Positions 33,163 through 41,972 of a DNA stretch of 64,000 nt are shown here, piece by piece; the first letter of the stretch is position 1, and every line of letters begins with the position of its first letter. The stretch comes from an uncultured Flavobacteriaceae bacterium. Lineage in GTDB: Bacteria > Bacteroidota > Bacteroidia > Flavobacteriales > Flavobacteriaceae. The notes under the pieces are model-generated. The model was not told where the DNA came from. It did not search any database and was given only the letters and a program-made list of their open reading frames with translations. Where the stretch lies: assembly GCA_947494715.1 (NCBI GenBank), contig CANLWG010000019.1:1-64000 (forward strand). The letters are read 5' to 3'. Made by a program: the position numbers and the translations under genes.

Positions 33163-34593
33163 TCATGAATGCATCAAAGTCTTGTTTTTCCTTAAACTTG
33201 TGGAGACTAGAAATCCCAACAGAAACAATCCGAAGGAAATTAGAAAGAGTACTACAATGACCGTTGTGGAGGTGTGCGGTTTTGGTTGGAATTCAAATTT
33301 TGGAAGGTTGGGATAATCTTCTTGTGAAAAATCCCGGTTGTTGTATAAAAAGGGTATCAAATGTTCTCGCCAGGTTTCGGCAAAGGTGATGACCTGTTTT
33401 CTAAAGTCCTCATAGTCTTTGTTAGAAGTGCCGGCTATTTGGTTCAAGGATTCCTGGACAATGATAGCCGGGGAAATCCACTTGAAACGGCCCGCCCAGT
33501 CCTGTTGTTTGTGCAATTGTTCTTCATACCTTTTGACTATAGGGGATAACTCCCCTTTTATCAGCCTCTGAGAAGCCATATAGCGATGATAAAATCCACG
33601 GGATTGCATAGTGTCATTCAGTGCATATTCCGGATGGTCGCGCAAGAAATTGTCCAGTATCTCGTCCTGCTTTTTGGCAACCTCCGCTTTTAGGCTACGC
33701 ATTTCATTGATCATTAAGGTGCGCGAGGGTATGGGATAGAGCGTATTGCCCAGTTGGTTTAGGGCCGAGGGAACAAAAAGCACAAAAACCACCCATAGCC
33801 CTAGCAGGGCAACTGCATTCTTGGCCGAACTGCCCGCTTGCAGATTAACCAAAAATGCCAAGGCAAACCAAAAGAGCATGTAAACCAATACCAAGGCCAA
33901 AAATCCTAAAAAAGAAGTTGCTTGTGCCACGATGTCAATACCAATGAACAGAAATGCCAAGGCTAGCGTAACAATGACCAATACTGCCATCCAAAAAAAA
34001 CGTAGCCCCAGTTTTTGCAGCACCCAGTTTTGGATGGTTATGGGCTGAGAGGCCAACAATCGTAACGAACCGCTCTCCTTTTCAGCTGAGAGTACATTAT
34101 ATGAAAAAGCAATAATGAGCAGCGGCAACAAGTATACGATGACAAAGGCCAGGTCAAAACTGCCGAACAATAGCTGAACGGGACTGGTCATTTCCGTGAA
34201 GTTCAGGGCAAAATCATCCCCCGTCACAGCTGGTTTTACGTAATGGGTAAAAAGATCGGCCTGCCCAATTGATACAAATGCCATGGGTTGGGGCTCCATG
34301 GCTGCTACCCTGGGATAGTAGTTCCCCAAGGCCATTGGGCTTGAGGGAATTGTCCAGTATGGTACGCTTACTTCAAGGCCATGCTCCACCGAGTCTAGAA
34401 GTATGAGCATCATGGCATCATTTTCCCGCATTTCTTTATGGGCAGCGCCAATATCACTTTGGCGTTTCTCTACTTTTTGTCTGCCATTGAAGGCCGAAAA
34501 CCCAAAGAGCAATAACAGCATAACACTTAGTAGTTGTATCCAACGACTCCGCAAGAGTAGCTTTAATTCATATTTAAAATTGTATGCTAACAT
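33163..34593 (-). CDS. ABC-2 type permease (DUF3526-like)
   Basis: A 476-residue membrane protein with an N-terminal transmembrane helix (LLLRSRWIQLLSVMLLLLFG), a large extracytoplasmic loop (about 65-150) and further helices near 160-290, typical for ABC-2/NosY-like permeases with a DUF3526 insert. I start it at ATG 34593, 2 bp after the upstream permease stop, because the 18 residues of the longer frame are polar and overlap that gene. Partner of the second permease and the ATPase at 35999-36715; exporter of unknown substrate. Confidence 0.8.
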   Translation of the reverse strand: MLAYNFKYELKLLLRSRWIQLLSVMLLLLFGFSAFNGRQKVEKRQSDIGAAHKEMRENDAMMLILLDSVEHGLEVSVPYWTIPSSPMALGNYYPRVAAMEPQPMAFVSIGQADLFTHYVKPAVTGDDFALNFTEMTSPVQLLFGSFDLAFVIVYLLPLLIIAFSYNVLSAEKESGSLRLLASQPITIQNWVLQKLGLRFFWMAVLVIVTLALAFLFIGIDIVAQATSFLGFLALVLVYMLFWFALAFLVNLQAGSSAKNAVALLGLWVVFVLFVPSALNQLGNTLYPIPSRTLMINEMRSLKAEVAKKQDEILDNFLRDHPEYALNDTMQSRGFYHRYMASQRLIKGELSPIVKRYEEQLHKQQDWAGRFKWISPAIIVQESLNQIAGTSNKDYEDFRKQVITFAETWREHLIPFLYNNRDFSQEDYPNLPKFEFQPKPHTSTTVIVVLFLISFGLFLLGFLVSTSLRKNKTLMHS

Positions 34594-34595
34594 AG

Positions 34596-36002
34596 TCAAA
34601 TGGTCTTGGTGGTGAACAATAGCAGACTGAACGAGCCTAGCATCCAAAGGCCTAAAATCCCTAGATTGGATATATTACGCGAAAGAATGGAACCGAGTTC
34701 TGGCGGGTCATAATCAAAGGCAGGCAGGTCCTTCCAAAAATCGCCATCGGCCCGATAGGCCCAATTGCCATACTCCGAATTCTCGGCAAAATTGTCGTTC
34801 AGAAATTTTTGGGTGGCGATTCGATATTCTTCCGCGGCATCTGCAAATTCCCAGTGCGTCGCATAATCGGTCTGGGCAACGGCCATACTCAGAAAACGTG
34901 TAGGTAAATAAGGTGAAATGACCGCTAACCCTCGATACACGTTCGATTGTTGTACAAATTGCTCTTTAAGGTAATTGTAATGCTTAAAATAGACCTCTGC
35001 CTCATGTTCCTCACCTTTCTGCATTCGGTACCCATCAAAGTTAAAGGGAAGCTTATGGAGGCTGTCCACGCCGTATTCTGCAAGTACCGTTTCTTGCAAT
35101 AGTTTGGCTTCTTTGCTCCAGGGATTGTGGCCATCCAGTCCTCCTTTTTTGTCCTTTAATACATTGGCGGCAAATTCCTGGCGAGTGGGATAGGGATGTT
35201 TGGCCTCCGCTACATTACTGGCTGCCTTGGGTGCCGCCAGACAGGCAATAATCCATACACAAAGTGAAACTACCAGGGAAACACCGGATTTTTTTGTCTT
35301 TGCGGAAATCAACAGGACTATATTGATGAAAATAATGTAATACCCCACATATACTGCAAACATTATAAACAGAGCACTCCAATTTAATATGCCAAAATCC
35401 TTTAGACCACTTAATAATACACCTGTCACTAGAAACAAGATGGCCGTAATTATAAGAATGGGAATGAATAGGGCCATCCACTTTCCCAATATCCATTTCC
35501 AAGTTGAAATTCCCTGGCTCTTCAGTAAGGTCAGGGTCCCCATTTCCCGCTCTTTGGTAAAACTGTTGTATCCCAAAAGAATTATGAGTAAAGGAATAAT
35601 GAACAATAGAATAAAATCCGGGGTCAAATCCCCAAAACGGGTCAGACCCGTTTGGTCCGCCGCAGCACTGAATTGGGCCTCGTTGCGTTTGTGGGCTTCC
35701 AAAAAAATAGACATACCCGCATACTTATCCACTCCCTGGTCCACTAAGGATAAGGGATATTTGGGTTTAAAGGCATAGGTACCATAATGCGCCGCAGAGT
35801 GTGGGTTCTTTTCACCTTGGTTGTCCCATATGGTGCGCTCGGCCGTTTTGGCCGCCTTGTATTGTTCATTTACATTTTCGTATTGTCGGGCACTTATCCA
35901 CACGGCGACTCCCAGCAATAGGATTACGATGAAAAAGGCAAGGCGAACGCGTCCATCGCGAACTAATTCCCTAATTTCCTTCAAAAACGTCCTTGAAATC
36001 AT
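34596..36002 (-). CDS. ABC-2 type permease (DUF3526-like)
   Basis: A 468-residue permease with an N-terminal transmembrane helix (LAFFIVILLLGVAVWI), an extracytoplasmic region and several helices (about 130-290, including GYNSFTKEREMGTLTLLKSQGI, the cytoplasmic coupling segment), and a last helix near the C-terminus. It overlaps the ATPase stop by 4 bp (ATGA) and is followed 2 bp later by the second permease, so all three genes form an operon. Together they would form a heterodimeric ABC-2 exporter. Confidence 0.85.
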   Translation of the reverse strand: MISRTFLKEIRELVRDGRVRLAFFIVILLLGVAVWISARQYENVNEQYKAAKTAERTIWDNQGEKNPHSAAHYGTYAFKPKYPLSLVDQGVDKYAGMSIFLEAHKRNEAQFSAAADQTGLTRFGDLTPDFILLFIIPLLIILLGYNSFTKEREMGTLTLLKSQGISTWKWILGKWMALFIPILIITAILFLVTGVLLSGLKDFGILNWSALFIMFAVYVGYYIIFINIVLLISAKTKKSGVSLVVSLCVWIIACLAAPKAASNVAEAKHPYPTRQEFAANVLKDKKGGLDGHNPWSKEAKLLQETVLAEYGVDSLHKLPFNFDGYRMQKGEEHEAEVYFKHYNYLKEQFVQQSNVYRGLAVISPYLPTRFLSMAVAQTDYATHWEFADAAEEYRIATQKFLNDNFAENSEYGNWAYRADGDFWKDLPAFDYDPPELGSILSRNISNLGILGLWMLGSFSLLLFTTKTI

Positions 36003-36715
36003 ATGGCAAGCTCTTTATACGCCATTGCGTGTAGATAGGAATTCTCCAATTCCGAAAGGGAGATGTCATCGGCTGTAAACTGCTGCTTTAACCGGCCATC
36101 CTTCATGATTCCAATATGGGTAGCCACTTCCTTGGCCCTGAATAGGTCGTGCGTGGCCATCAAGGCAGCCACACCTTTAGCTCGTAACTTTTGAAGCAAC
36201 AAACCAAATTCGTTACTGGCCTTGGGGTCCAAGCCGGAGGTAGGTTCATCCAATAGAAGTACTTTGGCTTCTTTGGCCAGGGCAATGGCGATACCCACTT
36301 TTTGGCGCATCCCTTTTGAAAAGGTTGAGATACGCTTGTCAAAGGCTTCCGGTTGTAACCCGACTTCCTTTAAAAATCCTCTTAAACCTGAATTGGACAG
36401 TTTTTTCCCCGCAATTCCCGAAAAGTAATCCAAATTCTCCACAGCGGTAAGACTAGGGTAAAGCATCAGGTTTTCTGGTATGTAAGCCAAAAACCTCTTA
36501 GTGGTCCTTGGGTTTTCCTGAACGTTCAATTGGTTGATGAATGCACCGCCCGAAGTGGGCTCAATAAAGCCCAACAACAAGTTGATGGTAGTCGTTTTTC
36601 CGGCACCGTTGGCCCCGAGAAGGCAATAGATTTCGCCTTCCTTTACGTTTAGGTTCAGATGGTCAAGTGCAGTCTCATCACCATATTTTTTTGTAAGGTT
36701 ATCCGTTATTATCAT
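35999..36715 (-). CDS. ABC transporter ATP-binding protein
   Basis: A 238-residue ATPase: Walker A GANGAGKTT (residues 34-42), signature region FSKGMRQKVGIA, Walker B VLLLDEPTSGLD, and the switch His in MATHD. It is the first gene of the exporter operon (ATPase, permease, permease). Close relatives by motif are NosF/CcmA-type ATPases of ABC-2 exporters. The stop overlaps the permease start by 4 bp. Confidence 0.92.
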   Translation of the reverse strand: MIITDNLTKKYGDETALDHLNLNVKEGEIYCLLGANGAGKTTTINLLLGFIEPTSGGAFINQLNVQENPRTTKRFLAYIPENLMLYPSLTAVENLDYFSGIAGKKLSNSGLRGFLKEVGLQPEAFDKRISTFSKGMRQKVGIAIALAKEAKVLLLDEPTSGLDPKASNEFGLLLQKLRAKGVAALMATHDLFRAKEVATHIGIMKDGRLKQQFTADDISLSELENSYLHAMAYKELAI

Positions 36716-36834
36716 GTTACATAAAGTTTAAATAATACTACAATGCGACAATCACTTCGTAACAGGCATTGGGTGTCACAAAATGCTGAATGTCAAAATT
36801 CAAGGGATTCTACCTTGACTAAGAAGGAATATTT

Positions 36835-37167
36835 TTAGAATGAAGTATTGGGAGGGCCTCTTAGAGAAGGAATAGCCAGAGTTCCGGACTTAAAAAAGAG
36901 GTATTGTATGCTTATAATAAGAAAGGCAGCTACAAACCTTAAAAGAATTGTTGTGCAAAACCATAGGTAGCTTGTTTGTCCCAATAATTTTGCACATAGT
37001 TCGCAGGAAAAAGATAATTCTTCGATTTGGGTGTCATGTACAGTATGCCGGGCATGGGAATCCGATGCATGGGAGATTAAGACGTGCAAGGTATGGTATG
37101 ACAACTGAAGTAAAAGTACAGTTGCCAATAGTATCCCAAACCATTTTTTGGTCTTAATGCTTCTCAT
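36835..37167 (-). CDS. Small membrane protein with CELC motif (RGPP tail)
   Basis: A 110-residue protein with two hydrophobic helices (about residues 10-28 and 68-90), a His-rich loop (HASDSHARHTVHD), a CELC motif, and a conserved-looking RGPPNTSF tail. I prefer ATG 37167 because the frame to 37194 begins inside a terminator hairpin. A second gene of the same make-up lies at 38030-38356. His/Cys content suggests metal handling, but that is inference. Confidence 0.65.
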   Translation of the reverse strand: MRSIKTKKWFGILLATVLLLQLSYHTLHVLISHASDSHARHTVHDTQIEELSFSCELCAKLLGQTSYLWFCTTILLRFVAAFLIISIQYLFFKSGTLAIPSLRGPPNTSF

Positions 37168-37170
37168 TGG

Positions 37171-37198
37171 AAAAAGGGAGTGGATGGGTTCCACTCCC
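37171..37198 (-). terminator. Terminator of the lipoprotein gene at 37231-37824
   Basis: GGGAGTGGA / TCCACTCCC (37176-37198) form a perfect 9-bp stem, followed on the minus strand by a T-run (plus A at 37171-37175). It lies 32 bp after the lipoprotein stop. Confidence 0.75.
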
Positions 37199-37230
37199 CT
37201 ATTAATTAGGTTTAGATGGAAACCCCATCT

Positions 37231-37824
37231 TTATTCGACGGTCAAATTGAAAGTTTGGGTAATATCTGTTTCTCCCCCAGCATCGGCCAAAGTACCATCA
37301 TTGGGTTTTTTGGGCTCGTGACGCAAGGTAACCGCCAAGTTTCCCGAACTTGCATCAGTAGTAACAAGGGTAAACTCAATACCTACTGGATTGGTCGACG
37401 TGAAATTTTCTCCGGTTTCTTCGGATACATAGTCTGATTCATCATCTTCGTAAGCAGCTGTGGCATTCAATCCTCCACTTACAACAAAAAAGAATTGGTG
37501 TTCATCTGCCTCTCCTTCAACTTCTTCATTGACGTTTTCAGCAGGTGTTTCCGTCTCGTTCAATAGCACTACCCCACCGTCATAAGTGGTGTTTTCCGCA
37601 AGATCTCCGGATACATCAATATCCGGGGCATTAGGGCCATCACCATCTAAATCCCGGGACACCAATGTTACGGTAGTACCGCCACCTTGCGGAATTAAGG
37701 TAACCGTCATAGTGGTAATGGTCTCCTCTTCATTTACAGGTTCTGGAGCATCGTCGTCATCCGAACAAGAGGTTAAAAAAAAGCCTGTTAAGGCCAAAGC
37801 CGATAAGAATTTGATTGTTTTCAT
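37231..37824 (-). CDS. Acidic lipoprotein, Bacteroidota-specific family
   Basis: A 197-residue lipoprotein: signal ending FFLTSC (Cys20), then an Asp-rich stretch (SDDDD) and a beta-rich body with the motifs GGTTVTLVSRDLDGDGP, YDGGVVLLNETETPAENV, DEHQFFF and TLRHEPKKPNDGTL. These match a family of small Bacteroidota lipoproteins that often lie near TonB-dependent receptors or metal-related genes. Its role is unknown. It is set between the two CELC-motif membrane protein genes on the same strand. Confidence 0.8.
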   Translation of the reverse strand: MKTIKFLSALALTGFFLTSCSDDDDAPEPVNEEETITTMTVTLIPQGGGTTVTLVSRDLDGDGPNAPDIDVSGDLAENTTYDGGVVLLNETETPAENVNEEVEGEADEHQFFFVVSGGLNATAAYEDDESDYVSEETGENFTSTNPVGIEFTLVTTDASSGNLAVTLRHEPKKPNDGTLADAGGETDITQTFNLTVE

Positions 37825-38029
37825 AGGAATAATTATTAGGATATTAGAGTTATTCGTTTTTGCGAAATCTTGGATTTTTGAACACTATCCCATTAGCCTT
37901 TGAACGCTAATTATCAAAATTTGATTTGAATTTGGAAAGTGGTGTTAACCAGAGCCCTTAGGGGAGTGCTAAGAAATCAATGCCATACCTTAATCTTTCA
38001 ACATCATTGAAAGGCAAAGTAAGGGTTGA

Positions 38030-38356
38030 CTAAATAAAAGATGGTGGTGGCCTGGAGCAATGATGGAACTCCAGTTGGGTCTTGGAGATGTGAACGTCAG
38101 AGAAGAATATCCTCGGTTCATAATTCCCTAAAGAATAAGGTTCATCAAATGTTACAAAAGAAAAGGATGCAATTTCCGACTGCTGATTGTCGATGGCCAA
38201 AATACAAAGCTCGCATTGGCCTACTTTATCATTTTCAACATCATGATGCTCATAAACGTGGAAAGCAGATATCTTGGCAAATAACATGCCAACAAGAAAA
38301 AATGTACTTATATGCTTTAACGAACCTTTCACAATCCACAAATCTAAAACAATCAA
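38030..38356 (-). CDS. Small membrane protein with CELC motif (RPPP tail)
   Basis: A 108-residue protein with one N-terminal hydrophobic helix (HISTFFLVGMLFAKISAF), a HVYEHHD His cluster, a CELC motif and a tail HHCSRPPPSFI. The make-up (His cluster, CELC, RPP end) is the same as in the protein at 36835-37167, so they are probably paralogues. The lipoprotein gene lies 205 bp downstream on the same strand. Possibly metal-responsive surface proteins; this is inference. Confidence 0.6.
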   Translation of the reverse strand: MIVLDLWIVKGSLKHISTFFLVGMLFAKISAFHVYEHHDVENDKVGQCELCILAIDNQQSEIASFSFVTFDEPYSLGNYEPRIFFSDVHISKTQLEFHHCSRPPPSFI

Positions 38357-38618
38357 TTTAAGTTATAGTGTTAATGAAATCACAATATGTTGATGTCTAT
38401 GTTAATTATCCATGGATACATACTTAACAGCAAACAACATATGAATCCGTAATCAATTGCTTGACAGGACAAAGCCCCCCACAATTAATTTATTCCATAT
38501 CCAGTGCAAGAGTCAATCTTTTTTCAGATTTAACACAAGTTCTTTTTATAATTCTATATATTTAATAAGAATTTACCTTCACAATATATAATATTTAGCT
38601 TATAATCATAAATAATAG

Positions 38619-39113
38619 ATGATGGACAATACGGTATTTGTCACCCATAAAATCCTAGCCCTCTTACAAATTAAAAATACCAAATCTCATATAAAGGATA
38701 CAGTACTTTCCCATCCCGATCATACCAGTCTACTGGCCGTATCCGATGCGTTAGGTACCTACAATTTAAAGAATTTGGCCGCTAAGGTAGACAAGACCCG
38801 ATTATCGGAACTGCCCCTACCCTGTATTGTCCAAGTTAAAAAGGAAGAGAATCCAATTTTCTGGGTATTGAAACGCTGTACGGACGATACCGTGTCTTTT
38901 TATGATGATTCAAATACGCTAAAGCACGAATCAAAGGAAAGTTTTTTGGAAAAATGGACTGGAGTGTGCCTGTTAGTGGATAAAACCGAAACTACAAAGG
39001 AGCCCGGAATAGATAAAAAACTGGCATCGATTAGACTTGGACAGTCCCTTATCGCATTGCTACTTCTTTTCTTGTCATTTGGATCTCGAATACCTTTGTC
39101 AATTCCGAAATAA
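38619..39113 (+). CDS. Degenerate C39-peptidase-like domain protein
   Basis: A 164-residue protein with a C39-like domain (about residues 10-120; SHPDHTSLLAVSDALG, LPLPCIVQVK, EKWTGVCLLV) and a C-terminal transmembrane helix (about 142-162). The usual catalytic Cys in a QxxxxDC context near the start and the following His are absent, so it should bind rather than cut a leader peptide. In many Bacteroidota this domain is fused to VKOR-thioredoxin. Here the genes are split, with the VKOR gene starting 2 bp after the stop in another frame. A GG-leader peptide gene lies downstream. Confidence 0.7.
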   Translation: MMDNTVFVTHKILALLQIKNTKSHIKDTVLSHPDHTSLLAVSDALGTYNLKNLAAKVDKTRLSELPLPCIVQVKKEENPIFWVLKRCTDDTVSFYDDSNTLKHESKESFLEKWTGVCLLVDKTETTKEPGIDKKLASIRLGQSLIALLLLFLSFGSRIPLSIPK

Positions 39114-39115
39114 CC

Positions 39116-40213
39116 ATGAAACCGGAAAACATTGTTTACTCACTTGTTTACACCTTGCTTAAAATTGGTGGATTACTTGTTGGGGTTGCCCTATTGTGGT
39201 TCGAGGTAGACCAATACAACCCAAAACTGCAAGCTTTTTGCTCGGGAGGCAAAAAGGTGGATTGCCATGCGGTCTTGAACTCAAAACATTCACGACTTTT
39301 CAATGGATCCTTAAGTCTGGGCGTATTGGGCTTCTCCTATTTTTTTGCCACTTTTCTATACCTCCCATTGAATGGATTTTCGATTTCTTCTCTAGCCACT
39401 TTGACCTTTTTTAGTTTTATCACATTACCTGTACTATTGATATCCGCATACTACCAAGGGGCTGTCATACGGCAGTGGTGTAAATTTTGTATAGGTATAC
39501 AGGTTATTCTTATCGGGGAAATCGTTTTAGGTTATGCTGCTGGTTTTTATAAAAATCCTATGGTCTTACAAACGTTGCCTATACTTTGTATTTTACTGAT
39601 TGTACCCATCTTGCCCTGGAAATTTGTCAAGCCCCTATTGGACAAAGAAAGAGAAACGAATTTGTACAAAAGGGGATTCAAAAAAGTCAAGAACAATCCC
39701 GCTGTTCTGTCAAGTTTACTTGCAGCTTCCCGAAAAATAAAAACCAATACCGGTGGTTTGGGAATTTTATTAAAAAGAAATACGGCCGAATACAATGTCA
39801 TTAAAGTATGTAATCCCTATTGTGGACCTTGTGCTACTGCCCATCCCTATCTGGAGGAATTGGTAAACAAGGGCAAAATTAACTTGCAGATATTGTTTAC
39901 GGCATCCACAAACAATACCGACAACAGGGCAAAACCCGTTAGGCATTTATTGGCTATAAATGATCAAGGTAGCGAACATAAAACCCAACAGGCCTTGGAC
40001 TATTGGTATAGCGCCCCAAAAAAGGACTATAATGCCTTCGCCCATAAATATCCAATGAACGGTGAGCTTACCCAACAAGATGTAAAAATAGATGCCATGA
40101 ACGCTTGGTGCAAAAAAGAGAAGATTGCCTATACGCCTACCCTGTTCATAAATGGTCTTGAATTACCTATGGAATACTATAGTGCAAAAGATCTAAAGGA
40201 AATACTGGGATAA
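39116..40213 (+). CDS. VKOR-thioredoxin fusion (oxidative folding enzyme)
   Basis: A 365-residue membrane protein. The VKOR domain (about residues 8-165) has four helices, the loop cysteines Cys42 and Cys50, and the redox motif WCKFC (Cys122, Cys125). A thioredoxin-like domain (about 220-365) follows, with NPYCGPC (Cys236-GP-Cys239) as active site. This is a one-protein DsbB/DsbA-like system that forms disulfides and returns electrons to quinone. Its start is 2 bp after the C39-like gene, and a six-Cys peptide gene follows 120 bp later, which is a probable substrate. Confidence 0.88.
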   Translation: MKPENIVYSLVYTLLKIGGLLVGVALLWFEVDQYNPKLQAFCSGGKKVDCHAVLNSKHSRLFNGSLSLGVLGFSYFFATFLYLPLNGFSISSLATLTFFSFITLPVLLISAYYQGAVIRQWCKFCIGIQVILIGEIVLGYAAGFYKNPMVLQTLPILCILLIVPILPWKFVKPLLDKERETNLYKRGFKKVKNNPAVLSSLLAASRKIKTNTGGLGILLKRNTAEYNVIKVCNPYCGPCATAHPYLEELVNKGKINLQILFTASTNNTDNRAKPVRHLLAINDQGSEHKTQQALDYWYSAPKKDYNAFAHKYPMNGELTQQDVKIDAMNAWCKKEKIAYTPTLFINGLELPMEYYSAKDLKEILG

Positions 40214-40223
40214 AAAGAAAAAA

Positions 40224-40246
40224 GCCCAAAGAAGAACTTTGGGCCA
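40224..40246 (-). terminator. Hairpin with T-run on the minus strand
   Basis: GCCCAAAG / CTTTGGGC (8-bp stem) just after the VKOR stop. The T-run (plus A-run) is on the minus-strand side, so it ends a minus-strand transcript, for which no gene is seen. It could serve an antisense RNA through the peptide gene or act as a processing hairpin in plus. Confidence 0.5.
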
Positions 40247-40333
40247 AGAACAATATTCTCTCGCGAAGAACGGACATAAACCTTGAGTGTCCTTAATTGT
40301 TCAAGGCAAATATAAATTTTAAAGTTTTACCGA

Positions 40334-40531
40334 ATGAAAAATTTAAGTTTTAAGGGGTTGGATCTAAAAGTAGACAATCTACTTCAATCCGAGGAATTGA
40401 AAACTATTATAGGAGGTACGCCGGTAGGTAGCTGCTCCGTTGACCCTTCTTGTTCCACAGGATGTAGACAACAGGTCTTTCTTGGTTCTCCAAATACTTT
40501 TTGTAGTACTTGTTGCCAAGGTCCTTATTAA
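40334..40531 (+). CDS. Cys-rich GG-leader peptide (bacteriocin/RiPP-like precursor)
   Basis: A 65-residue precursor: a hydrophilic leader ending in a double glycine at residues 27-28 (EELKTIIGG), followed by a 37-residue core starting TPVGSC with six Cys (SC, SC, GC, FC, TCC). Such GG-leader peptides in Bacteroidota are exported after leader removal. The six Cys would fit three disulfides installed by the adjacent VKOR-thioredoxin protein. There is no ABC exporter with an active C39 domain here; export could use another locus. A terminator follows. Confidence 0.85.
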   Translation: MKNLSFKGLDLKVDNLLQSEELKTIIGGTPVGSCSVDPSCSTGCRQQVFLGSPNTFCSTCCQGPY

Positions 40532-40544
40532 TATTTAATTGAAG

Positions 40545-40591
40545 GCTGCATGAAATAATGCTTTTACGTCATTTTTCATGCAGCTTTTATT
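40545..40591 (+). terminator. Terminator of the peptide gene
   Basis: GCTGCATGAAA (40545-40555) pairs with TTTCATGCAGC (40574-40584), followed by TTTTATTT. It lies 13 bp after the peptide stop. Confidence 0.85.
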
Positions 40592-40699
40592 TGCACAAAG
40601 TTTTCATACACATAACCGAAACAAAAGGCCCAATCTGTCATAACCTTTCTTTGTGCCGGTAGCAAAGCCACAAGGAAGGTACAAAACGAATTGAGGGAT

Positions 40700-41737
40700 T
40701 TACTTGAAACTTACCTGACTATAGACCCAATTCTTTTTTGTATCACACAGAAAATCAAGTTTTAATCTATGATAGGCCCTTGTAAGCGCCTCATCATCAT
40801 CAATTGCATCGATCAACCGAGAAACATAAACTAGGCTTTTGTCGGAAAGTATGTCCGAAGCCAAATACGATTGTAACGATTCCTTAAGTGCATTGTCCTC
40901 TTGATCTTCTTTACCGAGTTGGCGATACATTTGAAAACAGGTCCCTAGGCCATGTAAAAGAAAACGCATTAGATATTGATCATTGTATTTTTCTATAAGT
41001 TTTTCGGAAGCCAAAAATTCGTACAACCTATCGTAGGCCGAAACAATATCTATTATTTTTTCTTTGGAATATGTCCGTGTTATGGAGTTGTGCGGTTCGC
41101 AATTGTAATTGTATGAAGATTTGGAATAGACCTCAATATTTTTTGCATGATAAACCGCCATTGCCACAAAGGAAATGTCCTCATAATACACGTTCTCCGG
41201 GAATAGGATATCGTGCCGCAAAAGCAACTGCCGCGAATATATATACAGGAAAGGGTAGCTAAAAAAGCCTTTGGTAAGGTTTAGAAAATTGAGCATAGCC
41301 TCCTCGTTTGTCTCTAAATTTCGAGGAAGTCTCGTTTTTTTCTCAAATTCCGTATAACCGCCTCCAAAGTTGTCCGTATATCCCATAACCAATAGGTCTA
41401 CATCTTTTGGGGATTTGTTCAAATGCCGGACCAATCCGGATATGGCACCCTCGGGTAACCAGTCGTCGGCATCAACGAACCAAACATATTCTCCAGTAGC
41501 TTCTTTCAGGCCCTTATTTCGGGTATACCCAACACGACGATTTCTTGAGTTACAAAACGCCTTGATACGATCGTCCTTTTCTTCATATTCACGAATTATA
41601 GCTAAAGAATCGTCTGTGGAAAAATCATCCACAAGAATTACCTCAATATGCAGGTAGTTTTGATCGATAATGGAATCCAAACACCTTTTCAAATAAGAAG
41701 ATGCATTATGGACAGGAATTATAATACTCAAAAACAT
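40700..41737 (-). CDS. GT2-family glycosyltransferase
   Basis: A 345-residue GT-A glycosyltransferase: LSIIIPVHNASSYLKRCLDS at the start, VDDFSTDDSL, then the DAD-like motif DADD (about residue 92-95) for metal and nucleotide-sugar binding, and the ED pair (YYEDIS) for catalysis. No transmembrane helix. It would add a sugar to a cell-surface glycan; substrate unknown. It is convergent with the peptide gene, which ends 170 bp away, so a link with the peptide is possible but not shown. Confidence 0.9.
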   Translation of the reverse strand: MFLSIIIPVHNASSYLKRCLDSIIDQNYLHIEVILVDDFSTDDSLAIIREYEEKDDRIKAFCNSRNRRVGYTRNKGLKEATGEYVWFVDADDWLPEGAISGLVRHLNKSPKDVDLLVMGYTDNFGGGYTEFEKKTRLPRNLETNEEAMLNFLNLTKGFFSYPFLYIYSRQLLLRHDILFPENVYYEDISFVAMAVYHAKNIEVYSKSSYNYNCEPHNSITRTYSKEKIIDIVSAYDRLYEFLASEKLIEKYNDQYLMRFLLHGLGTCFQMYRQLGKEDQEDNALKESLQSYLASDILSDKSLVYVSRLIDAIDDDEALTRAYHRLKLDFLCDTKKNWVYSQVSFK

Positions 41738-41909
41738 TAAAGAAAGGGTATTTATTAATAAAACAATATAAGAATTATATTACAAATAAATACGTATTAG
41801 ATTATAAAACATGCCTATTGACGATTTTGATGTTCAAATGTTTTAAACCTGAAAAGTACGTTAAGCGGCTGTTTTATAGGACATCTTTTTAAGTCGTAGA
41901 TTCTCTTTA

Positions 41910-41924
41910 GGTAACATTGGTTAC
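41910..41924 (+). promoter_or_regulatory. Candidate operator of the efflux operon
   Basis: GGTAACATTGGTTAC holds the inverted repeat GTAAC/GTTAC with a 4-bp centre, about 49 bp before the TolC start codon. The position fits repression of the efflux operon by a TetR- or ArsR-type factor; no such gene lies close. Confidence 0.4.
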
Positions 41925-41972
41925 TCTACAGGCCATTTCGTTGCTCTAATTTCGCCAAAACAAATTAATGCG

